64,000 bases of DNA, taken from contig BTPG01000005.1 in NCBI GenBank assembly GCA_036245525.1, positions 180,882,623 to 180,946,622 on the forward strand. The letters run 5' to 3'. This document shows positions 21,057-34,577 of this stretch, piece after piece (position 1 is the first letter of the stretch; every line of letters begins with the position of its first letter). The position numbers were made by a program, and so were the translations under genes. The notes under the pieces are model-generated. The model was not told the DNA's origin. It saw nothing but the letters and a program-made list of their open reading frames with translations, and made no database searches. The DNA comes from Semisulcospira habei. Its lineage: Eukaryota > Mollusca > Gastropoda > Semisulcospiridae.

Positions 21057-21950
21057 GCGTCACGCAGCAAGGGAAGTAATCACATAATGCCACTGTCCAG
21101 CCAGCGTCACGCAGCAAGGGAAGGAGTAATCACATAATGCCACTGTCCAGCCAGCGTCACGCAGCAAGGGAAGGAGTAATCACATAATGCCACTGTCCAG
21201 CCAGCGTCACGCAGCAAGGGAAGTAATCACATAATGCCACTGTCCAGCCAGCGTCACGCAGCAAGGGAAGGAGTAATCACATAATGCCACTGTCCAGCCA
21301 GCGTCACGCAGCAAGGGAAGGAGTAATCACATAATGCCACTGTCCAGCCAGCGTCACGCAGCAAGGGAAGGAGTAATCACATAATGCCACTGTCCAGCCA
21401 GCGTCACGCAGCAAGGGAAGGAGTAATCACATAATGCCACTGTCCAGCCAGCGTCACGCAGCAAGGGAAGGAGTGATCACATAATGCCACTGTCCAGCCA
21501 GCGTCACGCAGCAAGGGAAGGAGTAATCACATAATGCCACTGTCCAGCCAGCGTCACGCAGCAAGGGAAGGAGTAATCACATAATGCCACTGTCCAGCCA
21601 GCGTCACGCAGCTAGGGAAGGAGTAATCACATAATGCCACTGTCCAGCCAGCGTCACGCAGCAAGGGAAGGAGTAATCACATAATGCCACTGTCCAGCCA
21701 GCGTCACGCAGCAAGGGAAGGAGTAATCACATAATGCCACTGTCCAGCCAGCGTCACGCAGCAAGGGAAGGAGTAATCACATAATGCCACTGTCCAGCCA
21801 GCGTCACGCAGCAAGGGAAGGAGTAATCACATAATGCCACTGTCCAGCCAGCGTCACGCAGCAAGGGAAGGAGTAATCACATAATGCCACTGTCCAGCCA
21901 GCGTCACGCAGCAAGGGAAGGAGTAATCACATAATGCCACTGTCCAGCCA
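21057..21950. repeat. 50 bp minisatellite, 18 copies
   Basis: The unit starts GCGTCACGCAGCAAGGGAAG and continues GAGTAATCACATAATGCCAC TGTCCAGCCA. Copies 1 and 4 (21057 and 21204) are 47 bp, lacking GGA. Copy 9 has GAGTGATC and copy 12 GCTAGGG; the rest are identical. The near-perfect identity indicates recent expansion or homogenisation. There are no spacers, so it is not a CRISPR-like array. Confidence 0.98.
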
Positions 21951-22090
21951 GCGCAAAGCACGATCAGTTCAAGGGAGGGAGGAACGGCTGGAGAACAGTC
22001 TTGATCCGAAAGAGGCATATAGTCCAATGAGACCCTGCAACTGCAAGGGGCTCATTAACCTCTATACCTACTGTAGATGGGTGCGGACTT
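21951..22090. mobile_element. Degenerate Hp-A unit
   Basis: The hairpin (22007-22073) GAAAGAGGCATATAGTCCAA / AACCTCTATACCTACTGTAG is recognisable but poorly paired. AAGGGAGGGAGGAACGG precedes it. Confidence 0.6.
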
Positions 22091-22186
22091 TGCTGTAACC
22101 TTTAGTGACTGACTGCGCCACTGATACTCGTGTGGCGGATGACTCTGCCTGTACGTATATAACCCGATGTCAATAAGAAGCGTCAA

Positions 22187-22338
22187 TTAACCCAATTTGC
22201 ACTACATCATGAGATGGGGCCAAGCTAATCTGGCACTACCCTTGAATTATCATGGTAGATCCATCTCCTGCAACAGGTGCATAGTCGTTAGATACCGCCT
22301 CCAAAATTTGGGAAATACGTGCGTCGGGCTGAATAAAG
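22187..22338. mobile_element. Hp-B half unit
   Basis: Starts TTAACCCAATTTGCACTACA. The left arm is cut to GATGGGGCCAAGC. The right arm is complete (CTAATCTGGCACTACCCTTG, then AATTATCATGG). The end, CGTCGGGCTGAATAAAG, has lost GGTTAA. Confidence 0.75.
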
Positions 22339-22424
22339 AAATATTGGCATCTGCCCTTTTACCTTTTCCATGCCAGTTCAGTGACGCAGGTCGTGAATTA
22401 TTTATTAATTAAACACAGAGAAGC

Positions 22425-22560
22425 CGCAGCGGCCGTCCAACGAACATGGACAGAAAGTGGTCTCAGCAAGAAGAATAGATCCTCATCAGCCCCCACAACT
22501 GCGGGGGGCTCATGAGGATCTATGTCTCTTGCAGCTGGATCGTGATGCCTTTTTCCCAGT
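22425..22560. mobile_element. Hp-A unit, partial
   Basis: Hairpin 22466-22532 (AGAATAGATCCTCATCAGCC / GGGGGCTCATGAGGATCTAT). Flanks GTCCAACGAACATGGACAGA and CAGCTGGATCGTGATGCC are family sequence. No clear TTAA ends. Confidence 0.7.
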
Positions 22561-22649
22561 CAGTCATGTAGTTACGTCAAGCTTCCAAACTGACGAAACC
22601 TTCTGAATAATAGTGAGGTGAAGGGCGCCTGTCCAGGAGTATAATTATG

Positions 22650-22996
22650 CCGGATCTGCGATTGGGGTTCCAGGTTCCAGACTCTCCCCCCTCCCCGTCC
22701 CCCCGCTCCGACACAACATTTTTTAAAATGCTATAACAGTCTTTTTTGTGGTGTAAAATCACACACGCACCCGAGTCTTAACTCCTTCTCCTCCCCCCCC
22801 CCTCCTCTCCGCCCCTCCCGCCGATTTTCGATTTTTCAGCCCTAGCAAGCAAGGTCTAGCGTCGGGGAGGCCTTTTGTATCAGGTTGAAGGTCCTAAACA
22901 AAAAGTTGGACACCTTTTGTACCAGGTTGAAGGTCCCAAACAAAAAGTTAGACACCCCCCCCCCCCCCAGAGGTAACTGATCCGCCCCTGCACATA
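22650..22996 (-). mobile_element. hAT-like non-autonomous repeat with poly-C, copy 1
   Basis: AATGCTATAACAGTC, then GGTCTAGCGTCGGGGAGGCC, and TTTTGTATCAGGTTGAAGGT with AAACAAAAAGTTGGAC, the last part duplicated. A C14 run and GAGGTAACTGATCCGCCCCT G follow. The GATCCGCCCCTG end resembles the CAGGGGCGGATC inverted terminus of hAT elements. Other copies at 26988 and 58914. Confidence 0.55.
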
Positions 22997-22999
22997 CCG

Positions 23000-23420
23000 T
23001 AATTGTTCTTCTGCCCATGGTCAGTTCTTCGCCGATACACATCAGGGAAAAGCATTTCTCCAACCCCAAGTCTGTGCACGGAACTTGCCTGAAAACCAGA
23101 TAGCAACTCTCACAGTGACTGACACGGGCACACACAGCAGGACAGGGGGAGGCTGGAAGGCGGCGTCACTGCATAATCCGGTTAGCCTGTTACTAGCCAC
23201 CGACTGCGGATCACGTAAAGGGCTGATTGATGGGTGAGCTTACACATGTCAGCAGGGCGTCCTCAGGCTGACTTCAGCTTAAGCTGGCTCGTGGGCCGCT
23301 AGCTTTCTGTCAGTCAGTCAGTCCGTGCGAATATCGTCGGCAGCGTGTATAGGGTGGGTATCACAGTTAATGAACTACGCAAAGTGAATGTTTTCTGTTT
23401 ATTGCCCCATAAAATCCTGA
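23000..23420. other. No recognised feature
   Basis: Unique-looking; contains a short (CAGT)n at 23310-23322. Confidence 0.35.
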
Positions 23421-23424
23421 GCCT

Positions 23425-23590
23425 GATTTCTTTTCTTTCAAATTTGTATATTGTCCTATGAAGGCTGCATTACATATTAGAAGACTGAACAACCATTTTA
23501 GTTCAAGGGTGGTGCCCAAAGGCGCCAAGCTATTCTGGCACCACCCTTGAACTATTATGGTCAAAGGTCTATCAGGATGGAAAGGGTTAA
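23425..23590. mobile_element. B1-like unit
   Basis: The hairpin TTTTAGTTCAAGGGTGGTGC, then CCAAAGGCGCC, is followed by an intact right arm (AGCTATTCTGGCACCACCCT). The left arm is shortened. Ends GGATGGAAAGGGTTAA. Confidence 0.7.
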
Positions 23591-23591
23591 C

Positions 23592-24204
23592 AAAACGCGT
23601 TCAAACTAACATGCGCATTCATAAGTAAGTTGTTTTTTCTTTGCTGTCTATTCCTTTATTTCAGCCGATGACTACTGGACAAGAAAATGGACATATAACA
23701 GCCGTTTCTAACATCTAAAATAAATAATAATAAAAAACTTGTGTAAAACATCACAGTAAATATTGACCACAATTCAAGATCAAAACACAATTACGAACGC
23801 AGTTCCAGGCCTTCATCTCCTAGCCAGGCTCAGCCGTGCCGGCGACTGCATTGACAAGAGATCGAATGCAATGAATGTGCAACGTTTATTCAGTGGAATG
23901 GAACCTCCAGGCACGTGTACTCAGTCAAGCGCAGACTGAACACCCGATGATCCCCTACAGAGTAGAAACACGTACAGCGAGTAAGCACGAGATAAAGAGG
24001 GTAAGACTGGTAGAAGACACCACCCCTCACTCCCCCCCCCCTTATTCTCTCCTCCCCCCTCCCCCCCCCCCCCCCCCCCCCTCTCTCTATCTCCTCCCTT
24101 AACGCTGCCATTGCCAGTGGACGTGGATCTGGCGTCTAAAACCGGCCACCACTGCACTCAGACATTCGCGTGATAAACACAAGATGGGGATCAAATTAGG
24201 CACA
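23592..24204. other. No recognised feature except C-rich tract
   Basis: 24031-24081 is nearly pure C/T with a poly-C core. The rest looks unique. Confidence 0.4.
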
Positions 24205-24335
24205 AAGAACATATGACTAACACTGAAGAGACATAAATCCTCATGAGCCCCCGCGACTGCGGGGGCTCATGAGGGTTTATGTCTCTTGTAGCTGAGTCAG
24301 TGGCGTTCGCCCTGCACCGGCAGTTAAGGGATTAA
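24205..24335. mobile_element. Hp-A' unit
   Basis: Hairpin 24225-24289 with ACATAAATCC / GGGTTTATGT arms and a GCGACTGCG tip. The end GGCAGTTAAGGGATTAA retains TTAA. Confidence 0.75.
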
Positions 24336-24679
24336 ATCCACCGTGGAAACGCGCGCAATTTTGCCGGCCCTTCTACTGATTCAAGAACAACTTCCATTCA
24401 GCGTGTTACCACATGGGATAAAGCGTGAACAGGGACTCTGCGAGCAGCATCAGTCTGTTCCGTGCTGTCAAAAATAACTTTATTACCTCTTCTGACCTTA
24501 TCCATCTTCCACGCGGATTGAGCACAATATGCTTACACAGCTTCCGATCATAGCAAGCTTTGGTCCGTACCCATAGCAAAGAAACAATGTACTTACAGGC
24601 CAGCCTCTGTATACCGCCGTATCTGATACCACGCCTTCTGCATGGCTTCCACAAGTAATACTCAGGCTACTAGTACTAA

Positions 24680-25755
24680 TAATACATATTATTTCGGTAT
24701 TTATAATGCGCTCATCTTATAAGAATTATAACTCACAACTCGCGCACGCATGCGCACGCTTTTCAATGTTGACAATGACTCACGTACCACAAATACATTA
24801 CGACGGTCTGCTTAGGGTGGGGAGTATGGTGGTATAGTGCTAGAACTGTTGAAAGAGGTGAGTTTTGAGGGCGGACTGGAAGGAGGAAAGAGAGAGAGTG
24901 TTTCTGACGGAGAAGGAGTGGGAGAGTGTTTCAGGTGGATGGAGTTGACCGAAGACGGAGAAGGAGCGGGGTCCGAAAGTGCAGAGTTTGAGGCGGGGGA
25001 TGTGCATGCGGAGACGGTCGGAGGCAGAGCGGAGGGAGCGGGAGAGATAGGCAGGAGCTTAGTTGTTAAGGGTTTGATTGTACATTGCTTAGCGTCCCGA
25101 CAGCAACAAGGCTTTCTCAGGACGTGCCTGCACTGCTTGTGAAAAAAAAAAAATAAATAAACAGAACATTGAATGTATGTCGCCAGCCGGTCAAATACAT
25201 TAAATAAACCTAACGCATGGGGCCTAAATAAAGCTAAGACCATTTAGCAACACACATCCAATATCAAGAGCTACAGGCAGTGCAGACAGTAGGGAGAGTT
25301 TTAAAAAGGCAAATACAGGTGAATGGACAAAGGGTAGACAGAAACACATGCCCCAGAATAGAGAGAAAAACCCACCCTGTGGGGCTGACCAGGGTGACCC
25401 TGGGAACTAAAAAATACCTAACCCCACCCAAGTCCCCCAGGGCAGACCCGGGTGGGGATAGTTGTTAAGGGATTTGTAGCAGAGAGACAGACTGAATCTT
25501 GTATTGGATGCGTTAGGGGATGATGAGCCAGTGAAGGACTTTGAGCAGGGGACTGATGTGGTCGGATTTCTTCTTTCTGAGGAAACGCGACGCGCTGGAG
25601 AGTGAAAGTGGTGGAGTGAGGAAGGCCGGAAAGGAGAGAGTTGCAATAGTCGATGCGAGATAAGATGAGAGAGACATCAAGTTTGGTGGCAGCTTCGGTG
25701 GTGAGGTATTTTCTGATCTGACAAGGACTGTGACCAATAGGTCCTCGAAACCACG
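24680..25755 (-). pseudogene. CR1/L2-like LINE (family W), C-terminal RT and 3' end
   Basis: On the minus strand, 25735-25590 reads IRKYLTTEAATKLDVSLILS, RIDYCNSLLSGLP and TLQRV. After a frame break, a RKKSDHISPLLKVLHWL segment follows, typical of the region after the RT palm. At 24900-24830 a decayed SSPPSKLTSFNSSST segment stands where LSSFKSxLKTHLF is expected. The 3' end (24795-24680) matches the solo copy at 15705. Sequence at 25130-25400 is not accounted for and may hold an R5 insertion. Confidence 0.7.
25075..25140 (-). mobile_element. SINE-like 3' end (R5), copy 2
   Basis: The reverse complement gives GGCACGTCCTGAGAAAGCCT, then GTTGCTGTCGGGACGCTAAG, the same as at 19875 with two differences. 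It is flanked at 25141 by an A-run. Confidence 0.55.
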
Positions 25756-25818
25756 TCATCCTTAGCTGGCCCGCGCACGGATAGGCTGACGAAGGCCCGG
25801 GGACCTTTTTGCTTACCA
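25737..25818. repeat. Hp-G copy, one arm diverged
   Basis: TAGGTCCTCGAAACCACG, AGCTGGCCCGCGCACGG and GAAGGCCCGGGGACCTTTTT. The right arm is typical, the left arm altered. Confidence 0.6.
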
Positions 25819-25984
25819 AGTGTTTATTTTTCTTCACAAGTCTGCAACTTCAGCACCTCAATGACGCGATCGCGAATAACGCGGTATGACCTTATGCCGG
25901 GCTCCCGGGTGCAGCGATCAATTGAGGCTTTCCAGTATAACTTACACTAGTATATCTATTCAATTTTACTTTAGCAGTGTGCGT

Positions 25985-26010
25985 TGCGCGCGCGCGCGCG
26001 CGTGACACAC

Positions 26011-26097
<87 letters not shown>
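25985..26097. repeat. (CG)n then (GA)n microsatellite
   Basis: (CG)n at 25985-26002 and (GA)n at 26015-26097. Confidence 0.97.
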
Positions 26098-26101
<4 letters not shown>

Positions 26102-26239
26102 TTCTTCTCTCTTTTACTTGTCATAGGTCATTTAACCCGTGCAATCGATGCCAGCAAACAACAATTACGTTGACAAAAACCAACGATGAATTCAACGCCA
26201 AACGGCAACTGACCCCACATACTGACACGGAATTAACCC

Positions 26240-26336
26240 TCTTGTCCATGGAAAGGCAGAGTGGGGAGGGGGGAGGGGGGAGGAGAGGAGGCGTGTGTGT
26301 GTCGGGGGGTGGGGTGGGGGTGGGGGTGGGGGTTCA
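26240..26336. repeat. G-rich low-complexity tract
   Basis: GGGGAGGGGGG motifs and (GGGGGT)n. G-quadruplex potential is plausible. Confidence 0.75.
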
Positions 26337-26449
26337 TTAAGTTCTTCACATCAGTCTTGCAGCCCGCATTTTCTCGGCATTGAAAGGTTTTCTCCCCTTC
26401 ACTGCGAGTGGGCGCAGCCCCAGAGTGTATTTTGAAATTTGTTTACTCA

Positions 26450-26590
26450 TTCAACTCCAAAACCGTCAAAGGAACATGGATATATACCTTAATGTCAACA
26501 AGAGGCATAGATCCTCATGAGCCCCCGTCAGTGCGGGGGCTCATGAGGATCTGTGCCTCTTGCAGTTGGTTCGCGCCAGTGAAGGGGTTA
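26450..26590. mobile_element. Hp-A unit
   Basis: The hairpin (26500-26563) has a GTCAGTGC tip and a single arm difference (GATCTGTGCC). Flanks AACCGTCAAAGGAACATGGA and CAGTTGGTTCGCGCCAGTGA end in GGGGTTAT. Confidence 0.75.
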
Positions 26591-26599
26591 TGTGTGTTC

Positions 26600-26985
26600 A
26601 TGACGATAGCATTCTGATCAGCAGCATGCTTCCCCCGTGACGTGACAGGGTCTGGTAAAGCCAGACTTGGCAGCCACGCCAGAAGGAATTACCGTTACTC
26701 CAGATATTCCGACAGGATTGATGATACAGTAGCCAAACCAAGCAAACGGCCTCATCAGCGGAAGCGTGATCGAAACACAGATTCAAGCCAGGTCCTTGCA
26801 GACTCAGGGACCCTCCAGAATCTTAATCTCTCCCCAGCCGCCCGTCAAACCTGCCCGCCTGCCCAGATCAGCCACGATCCCCAGACCAGCTCCGCTCCGC
26901 CGCTATGAAAACCAAGGCATGCTTTTCGTTGATGAAGATCGGCTCCGTCCAAATGTACCTAAACCTTGTTGTTATCGCGAATCAG
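26600..26985. other. No recognised feature
   Basis: An 88-codon open frame exists on the plus strand (from 26642) but resembles no family I know and has no repeat context. Confidence 0.3.
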
Positions 26986-26987
26986 AC

Positions 26988-27378
26988 CCAGGGGCGGATC
27001 TGGGAGGATTGGGGTGTGGGTGTGTGTCAGGGAACCCCCTCTGCCCCTTCTGCTACTAAACATTCTTTAAAATACTAGAAGGTACTTATGACCCCCACTC
27101 CTTCACCGTTGTTTGACAAGTTCGGCGAGTGGTCTGAGTCCTGACACGCTTAGCTCCCCCCCCCCCCCCACCACCCCCACCCCCTTTTTTTTGGGGGGAG
27201 GTAGTGGGGGCATTTTTGTTTTTGTTGTTTTTTTGTTTGTTTGATTGATTTTTCGGCCCCTGGAAGCAAGGTCTAGCGTCGGGATGCCTTTTGTGTCTGG
27301 TTTAATGTCCTGAACAAAAAGTTGGACCCCCCTCCCCCCCCCCCCCCCCCACGTCGAGGTAACTGATCTGCTTCTGAA
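26988..27378. mobile_element. hAT-like non-autonomous repeat, copy 2
   Basis: Opens CAGGGGCGGATCTGGGAGGA and closes GAGGTAACTGATCTGCTTCTG, an approximate 12 bp inverted terminus. The interior has GGTCTAGCGTCGGGATGCC, TTTTGTGTCTGGTTTAATG and long C runs (27327-27350). I could not find a clear 8 bp target duplication. Confidence 0.6.
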
Positions 27379-27564
27379 ACCTACGAGTGCAATGCCCACA
27401 TCAAAGCAAGGTCATGACGAGGCAGCTGTTTATGAGGATCTATTGTATTCGTTTGTCTCAGATTCCTGGCAACAACGAGGCTATTACACTTTCCTCCTGA
27501 GAAAAAAAACAAACAACAACACGATTGCGTTTACACTGACATGTTACAACCAAGGAAGCGAAAG

Positions 27565-27657
27565 GTCCCCGGGCCGATGTCGGCTTTAGTTGGCCCGCGC
27601 ACGGCCGTGCGAGGGGGGGGGGGGGGCAACTGAACCCGACATCGGCCCGGGGACCTT
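27565..27657. repeat. Hp-G palindrome, long copy
   Basis: AGGTCCCCGGGCCGATGTCG with GCTTTAGTTGGCCCGCGCAC; right arm GAACCCGACATCGGCCCGGG with GACCTTTT. A G-run (27612-27626) has expanded in the right arm. Confidence 0.8.
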
Positions 27658-27879
27658 TTCATGCTTACGAGGACTGAGGAGGGTTGCTGACTTGAGCCAC
27701 TGTCACGTCACGGCGAGTCCTCATGATATCCTTTCTGGCCAACCCGCGGCCAGCTGCGAGACCATAAAAGTGGACCATAAAATGGACAAAAACAGCTACA
27801 GGGCTAGTGCCAGAACAGCTTGGCAACCGGCGTACTACGATCAATTCTGGGAAGAAGCAAAGCTAACCGAACATTACTC

Positions 27880-28092
27880 TTAACTCCGTCAGCCCGACGG
27901 CCGTATTTCCCAAATTTGGGAGGCGTCATCTAATGACTATGCACCAGTTGAAGGAGATGGATCGACCATGATAATTCAAGGGCAGTGCCAGATTAGCTTG
28001 GCGCCGACAGGCGCCAAGCTAATCTGGCACTACCCTTGAATTATCATAGTCGACCCACTCCTGCTGTAGTGCGTCAGGGCTGAATAGGTTAA
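27880..28092. mobile_element. Hp-B unit, complete
   Basis: TTAACTCCGTCAGCCCGACG to GTCAGGGCTGAATAGGTTAA. The terminal inverted repeats extend about 20 bp. The hairpin tip is GGCGCCGACAGGCGCC. Inner flank GGCGTCATCTAATGACTATG is the family signature. Confidence 0.85.
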
Positions 28093-28244
28093 GCTGTTGT
28101 GACTGATCCACCCTATTCTGGCACGTGGACTGACACTGCATTCTTAGAGTGATTGAAACGGTCACATTGCTACGGCAAAGAAAGGGTGAATTTTTGTGAC
28201 AACCAGCAGCGAACACAACATACAGAAACACTGACGAGACGTAT

Positions 28245-28300
28245 ATCGTCGTGGTCCACCCCAATATAGGGTGGGGGCTCATAAAGCTCTATAGTCTTGC
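28245..28300. repeat. Hp-A right-arm fragment and (AAAT)n
   Basis: GGGTGGGGGCTCATAAAGCT, then CTATAGTCTTGC, is a single arm. (AAAT)n follows at 28311-28335. Confidence 0.5.
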
Positions 28301-28359
28301 TGACCCAAATGTAAATAAATAAATAAATAAATAATTCAGCGCATTAAATAGGCGCTTTA

Positions 28360-29000
28360 CCCAATGGTCGACTTAGCTGAAATTGTCTTCTCCTGCTGCC
28401 GTGCAGTGTCGCTGCTCGCATAAGCAAAGGGAAAAGTCACTATTCTCGTTTTCTGGGGTGGTTTGAGCGGGTTTTTTCCCGCTTTCGGATCCCTGGGGGG
28501 TCGAGGCGGGGGGGACGACCCCCTCCCCCCCCCCCACACACACACACACCCACCCAGTCTAACTAGATAGTCCCTCATATGGTTATTAGCATTAGAAGGT
28601 ACAGTAAACTGGTCTTCAGCAGTCTTCACCTACTATTTTCGGTGTCTTAGCTGTTCGTGTGCATAGGCTTCAGTACTCGCTCTACACTACAGGCCGCAGG
28701 TATATCGCTCCTAAACTCGGTGCCCGATTGGATGACATAAAAAAACAATAAAATCCGGACACGCTAAGCGCAGTAAACCACACTAACTAATCCTACTGTG
28801 CGATATACGAGATGAAAACGAAAGCCTGTGAACAGAAAACGACATACCCGTGGCATGCAGTATATCGCGAGGACCGAAGATAATGTATACGGACAGGGAT
28901 CAACTAAAACACTGAGAACTGAATGTCGAGTTTAGCCCTTACTGTGTTTACGCCACCTAGCGGCAGCAGCAGTCAGCTAAGTCGTGTATTGAATATCGGC
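28360..29000. other. No recognised feature except G/C-rich run
   Basis: 28480-28555 is a run of G then C with a short (CA)n. The rest looks unique. Confidence 0.35.
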
Positions 29001-29004
29001 TCAA

Positions 29005-29105
29005 AGCGCCGCCGCAAACTGAACCCAACAAGCACGCTCACGTGAATCTGACGCGCATTCACTCACACACATTACAATAAACACCGAACATTCACGTGGT
29101 GCTAA
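29005..29105. repeat. Dispersed repeat R3, copy 2
   Basis: GCAAACTGAACCCAACAAGC, ACGCTCACGTGAATC and ACATTCACGTGGTGC. It is closest to the copy at 43960. Confidence 0.7.
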
Positions 29106-29295
29106 GGGCAAGCTCAAGCGAGCTACTGAAGGTTTTGGAAATTCAAATCGTTTTATATTTGAAATTTGAAATTGATACCAAAGATATCAGTAGTGAGGTT
29201 ACATTTACGCCGAACGACTCTCAACAACCGAGAGCGACGTTACGCTGGACAACCAGACGGTCCACCCATAAAAACAGATAACACCCCAAACATCT

Positions 29296-29412
29296 CCAAG
29301 AAGGCATAGATCCTCATGGGCCCTCCGGGCAACTCCAGACGTCTCCAAGAGGTACAGATCATCACGAGTTGTCCGGCCGGGCTCGTGAGGATTTCTGTCC
29401 TTGTTGCGAGTC
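29296..29412. mobile_element. Rearranged Hp-A hairpin
   Basis: CTCCAAGAAGGCATAGATCC starts one left arm. A second left arm (CTCCAAGAGGTACAGATC) follows, then one right arm (GCTCGTGAGGATTTCTGTCC). As at 13505, arms have been duplicated head to tail. Confidence 0.6.
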
Positions 29413-29524
29413 GTTCGTCGCAAACTAAACCTCACCCATGTTCAAAGGACGGATACGGCCAGGACTGCGTGTTGAATGTCGGCCCACAATGCCGCTGAAA
29501 CACAACCTGAACCCAGTACGAAAA

Positions 29525-29592
29525 AGACCCTCGGGCAGACTGTCGTGCGCGGGCCAACTGCGGCCGACGTCGGCCCGAAGACCTTTGCTCGT
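29525..29592. repeat. Hp-G copy, partial
   Basis: CCCTCGGGCAGACTGTCGTG, GCGCGGGCCAACTGCGGCCG and ACGTCGGCCCGAAGACC. The left arm has an internal deletion. Confidence 0.65.
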
Positions 29593-29970
29593 GGCGGTTT
29601 TGCAGCGAAAAAGGATTAAGGGTATAGAGAGTCATGGGATTCCGGACACATCAGCGGCTGCCATTCCGATGTCTACGAGTGCGAGTGGAAGTAGGTCAAT
29701 AGCAACACAAGCACGTGCTACACGTACTTCTCGGTAAGGATTTGTCAGTCTTCAGATTGTTGTGACATAACTCGGGAATGAAAGATGATCAGCGATAGCG
29801 GGAAATATGCAGAAGCAGACGGCCTGGAGGCTGATGGGGGTGGATGTCCTGTCCAAACAACAAAGGAGTACCCAAAAACAAAATCATACACAGAACGGGA
29901 AGCGGAACCGGCATTCGTTAGAGGGAGGGAGAGTGTTGGAGGTAAAAAGGACAGAGGGAACGGGGGTGTG

Positions 29971-30185
<215 letters not shown>

Positions 30186-30217
30186 TGCCGTTGCTGACAT
30201 CTATACCATAAATATAA

Positions 30218-32775
<2,558 letters not shown>

Positions 32776-32797
32776 TAGCATGTACAAACAAGCACTG

Positions 32798-33714
32798 GGC
32801 TCGATTTCATGTCGGGCTTTCAACTTAAGGGGCAGTTTAACCCCAAATGCCTGTTTGCTGCAAGCCTGCAACTTGTCGTACGCGTGAGGCTTTCATGACG
32901 GGCTGATAGCAGGGCCGATAGAAAAAAGCCTCTCTATTTATAGCCGATTGACCTTGACATAAAATCTTGGAGGATTCCCTCTCAGCGCATGCGCATGATG
33001 CGTTTCTGCGATTTCCGTCAAGCTGATTCCGGCGCGAGAAAACGTACTGAACCAGCAAGTGGCTAATCACAATCCTGAACTCATGCACTAATGCAGTCTA
33101 AGAATCAGATTTTATATATCTGTCAACACACACACAAATGCTGTTTTCCTCGATTGAGTTAATACCCTTCAACTGTTTCTTGTTTCTTTTATACGATGCC
33201 GCCAGATATCGAAAAGTATACACACAAAGAACGAGTGAGTGGTGATGGAGAAACCTCATGTGCATATATATAGAAGAGTAAAATACACAACTCTCTACTC
33301 AGTACAGTTACCTGCATTGCTGCCGGCATTGAACCTTTCCGGTTTGCCACCTCGATGTCGGGTTCCACGTCGTCCATAATAGCAAGGATTTCCGTCTTGC
33401 CGACGAAAACGAAACTTTTTATACAACTTTACATCGTCGTATATATCTAACGGATTTGTTCTGTCGCGGAAAACGCGATCCCTCCTCCTCAGTCGTTGAC
33501 GCCTAGCACATATTGCAATGATCGCTGCCATCTTGAGAGTTACCGGCCTCTAAGGGCACTTACAGGAGGGGGTGGGGTACGTTAACTTATGGGCTGTTAC
33601 GGACCTTCAATCGGGCAGCTAAGTGTTTCATGAAAGCAGATTTTGGGGAGTTAAATGCCCGTCAAGGTTTAAATGCCTTTTAGACCATTTACAGGCCCGA
33701 CATGAAACTGAGCC
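32798..33714 (-). mobile_element. Deleted PIF/Harbinger DNA transposon
   Basis: The termini GGCTCGATTTCATGTCGGGC (left) and GCCCGACATGAAACTGAGCC (right) form a 20 bp inverted repeat with two mismatches. The flanks are CTG at 32795-32797 and again at 33715-33717, a 3 bp target duplication of the CWG type known for zebrafish Harbinger3. Sub-terminal GGCATTTAAACC / GTTTAACCCCAAATGCC also mirror each other. Inside lies a broken HARBI1-like first exon; the rest of the transposase (DDE domain) and the Myb-like gene are missing. Confidence 0.8.
33308..33531 (-). pseudogene. HARBI1-like transposase, first exon, frameshifted
   Basis: Starts at the ATG at 33531: MAAIIAICARRQRLRRRDRV, then RTNPLDIYDDVKLYKKFRFR. 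This is the characteristic N-terminus of Harbinger nucleases, which cut DNA as part of a transposase. The frame then shifts by one base near 33400. In the next frame, EILAIMDDVEPDIEVANRKG and SMPAAMQ continue the family pattern and reach a plausible splice donor (CAG|GTAACT) at about 33310. The catalytic Asp/Glu residues lie in later exons that are absent, so this copy is inactive. Confidence 0.75.
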
Positions 33715-33900
33715 CTGGGGTCGATGACTCGATACACCAGAACATACTCTGCAAGGTTACCCTATGTCAATACCTGCATTGCTCGGGTACCGATTAAAAA
33801 AAATAAAATCGCAAGTACCAGTTGGAGTGAACAGGTGGAATGGCTAGTGCAAGACATGTAAGAACCTTGCCAAGTTTTTTCGCACGGCAAATATGGGTAT

Positions 33901-34100
33901 TTAACCCTTTGCACCCTCAGGCCGACTTCCACAAATTTTTGGAGTTATCTTCTGAAGACTGCACGACAATCAAGTAGACAGCTCGACCATGATAGTTCAA
34001 GGGTGGTGCCAGAATAGCTTGGCGCCCGTAGGCGCCAAGCTATTCTGGCATCACCCTTGAACTGTCATGATCGATCCATCCATACCTCGCTATGGGTTAA
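33901..34100. mobile_element. Hp-B unit, complete
   Basis: TTAACCCTTTGCACCCTCAG to CTCGCTATGGGTTAA. The hairpin has GATAGTTCAAGGGTGGTGCC arms with a GGCGCCCGTAGGCGCC tip and one arm mismatch (GGCATCACC). Confidence 0.85.
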
Positions 34101-34462
34101 ACGAGTTAACAGACCGGACATCGTGTTCGGAAAATTGGAAGCACTGTCGATTCACACAGACTTATTATAACTTCTCCGGCTCTAACAGACTTCCGTAAGA
34201 TCAAAAATGTTATTGCCAATGGAAGTTTTCGTGCGTCCAAAAGAAAGAGGTTTATAGGACAATCTCTGTAGTAATGACCAGTTCTTTCACATTTATAAGT
34301 GTGAAGCCATTCCGGCTAGCTGGTCCATTTACAAATGCTTATAAGAGTGTAGTTTCTTCCTTGCAGTGTTTTCTTCCTAGCCAGGATACACACACTGTAT
34401 TATGGTATGCACTTCTTCCCATACTCAGCAGCAACCGAGGAGTATGCGTCCATCCAATACGC

Positions 34463-34577
34463 AGCACGTCGTGCGCGGGCCAACGGCGGCTGACGTCGGC
34501 CAGGTGGCCTTTTGCGCATTGGGATAATTAAGCCCATGCATTCGTAGGGGCTATAAGAATCTATGCCTCAATCTTGC
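34463..34577. repeat. Hp-G half copy fused to an Hp-A half copy
   Basis: GTGCGCGGGCCAACGGCGGC, then TGACGTCGGCCAGGTGGCCT, is one Hp-G arm. After TTGCGCATTGGG, the segment GGGGCTATAAGAATCTATGC CTCAATCTTGC is a single Hp-A arm. Confidence 0.6.

Noticed and set aside
21057..21950. CRISPR-like array
   Set aside because: The 50 bp units are directly adjacent with no unique spacers, and the genome is eukaryotic.
26642..27059. Two overlapping open frames of about 90 codons
   Set aside because: They run from unique DNA into the hAT-like repeat; no protein family recognised.
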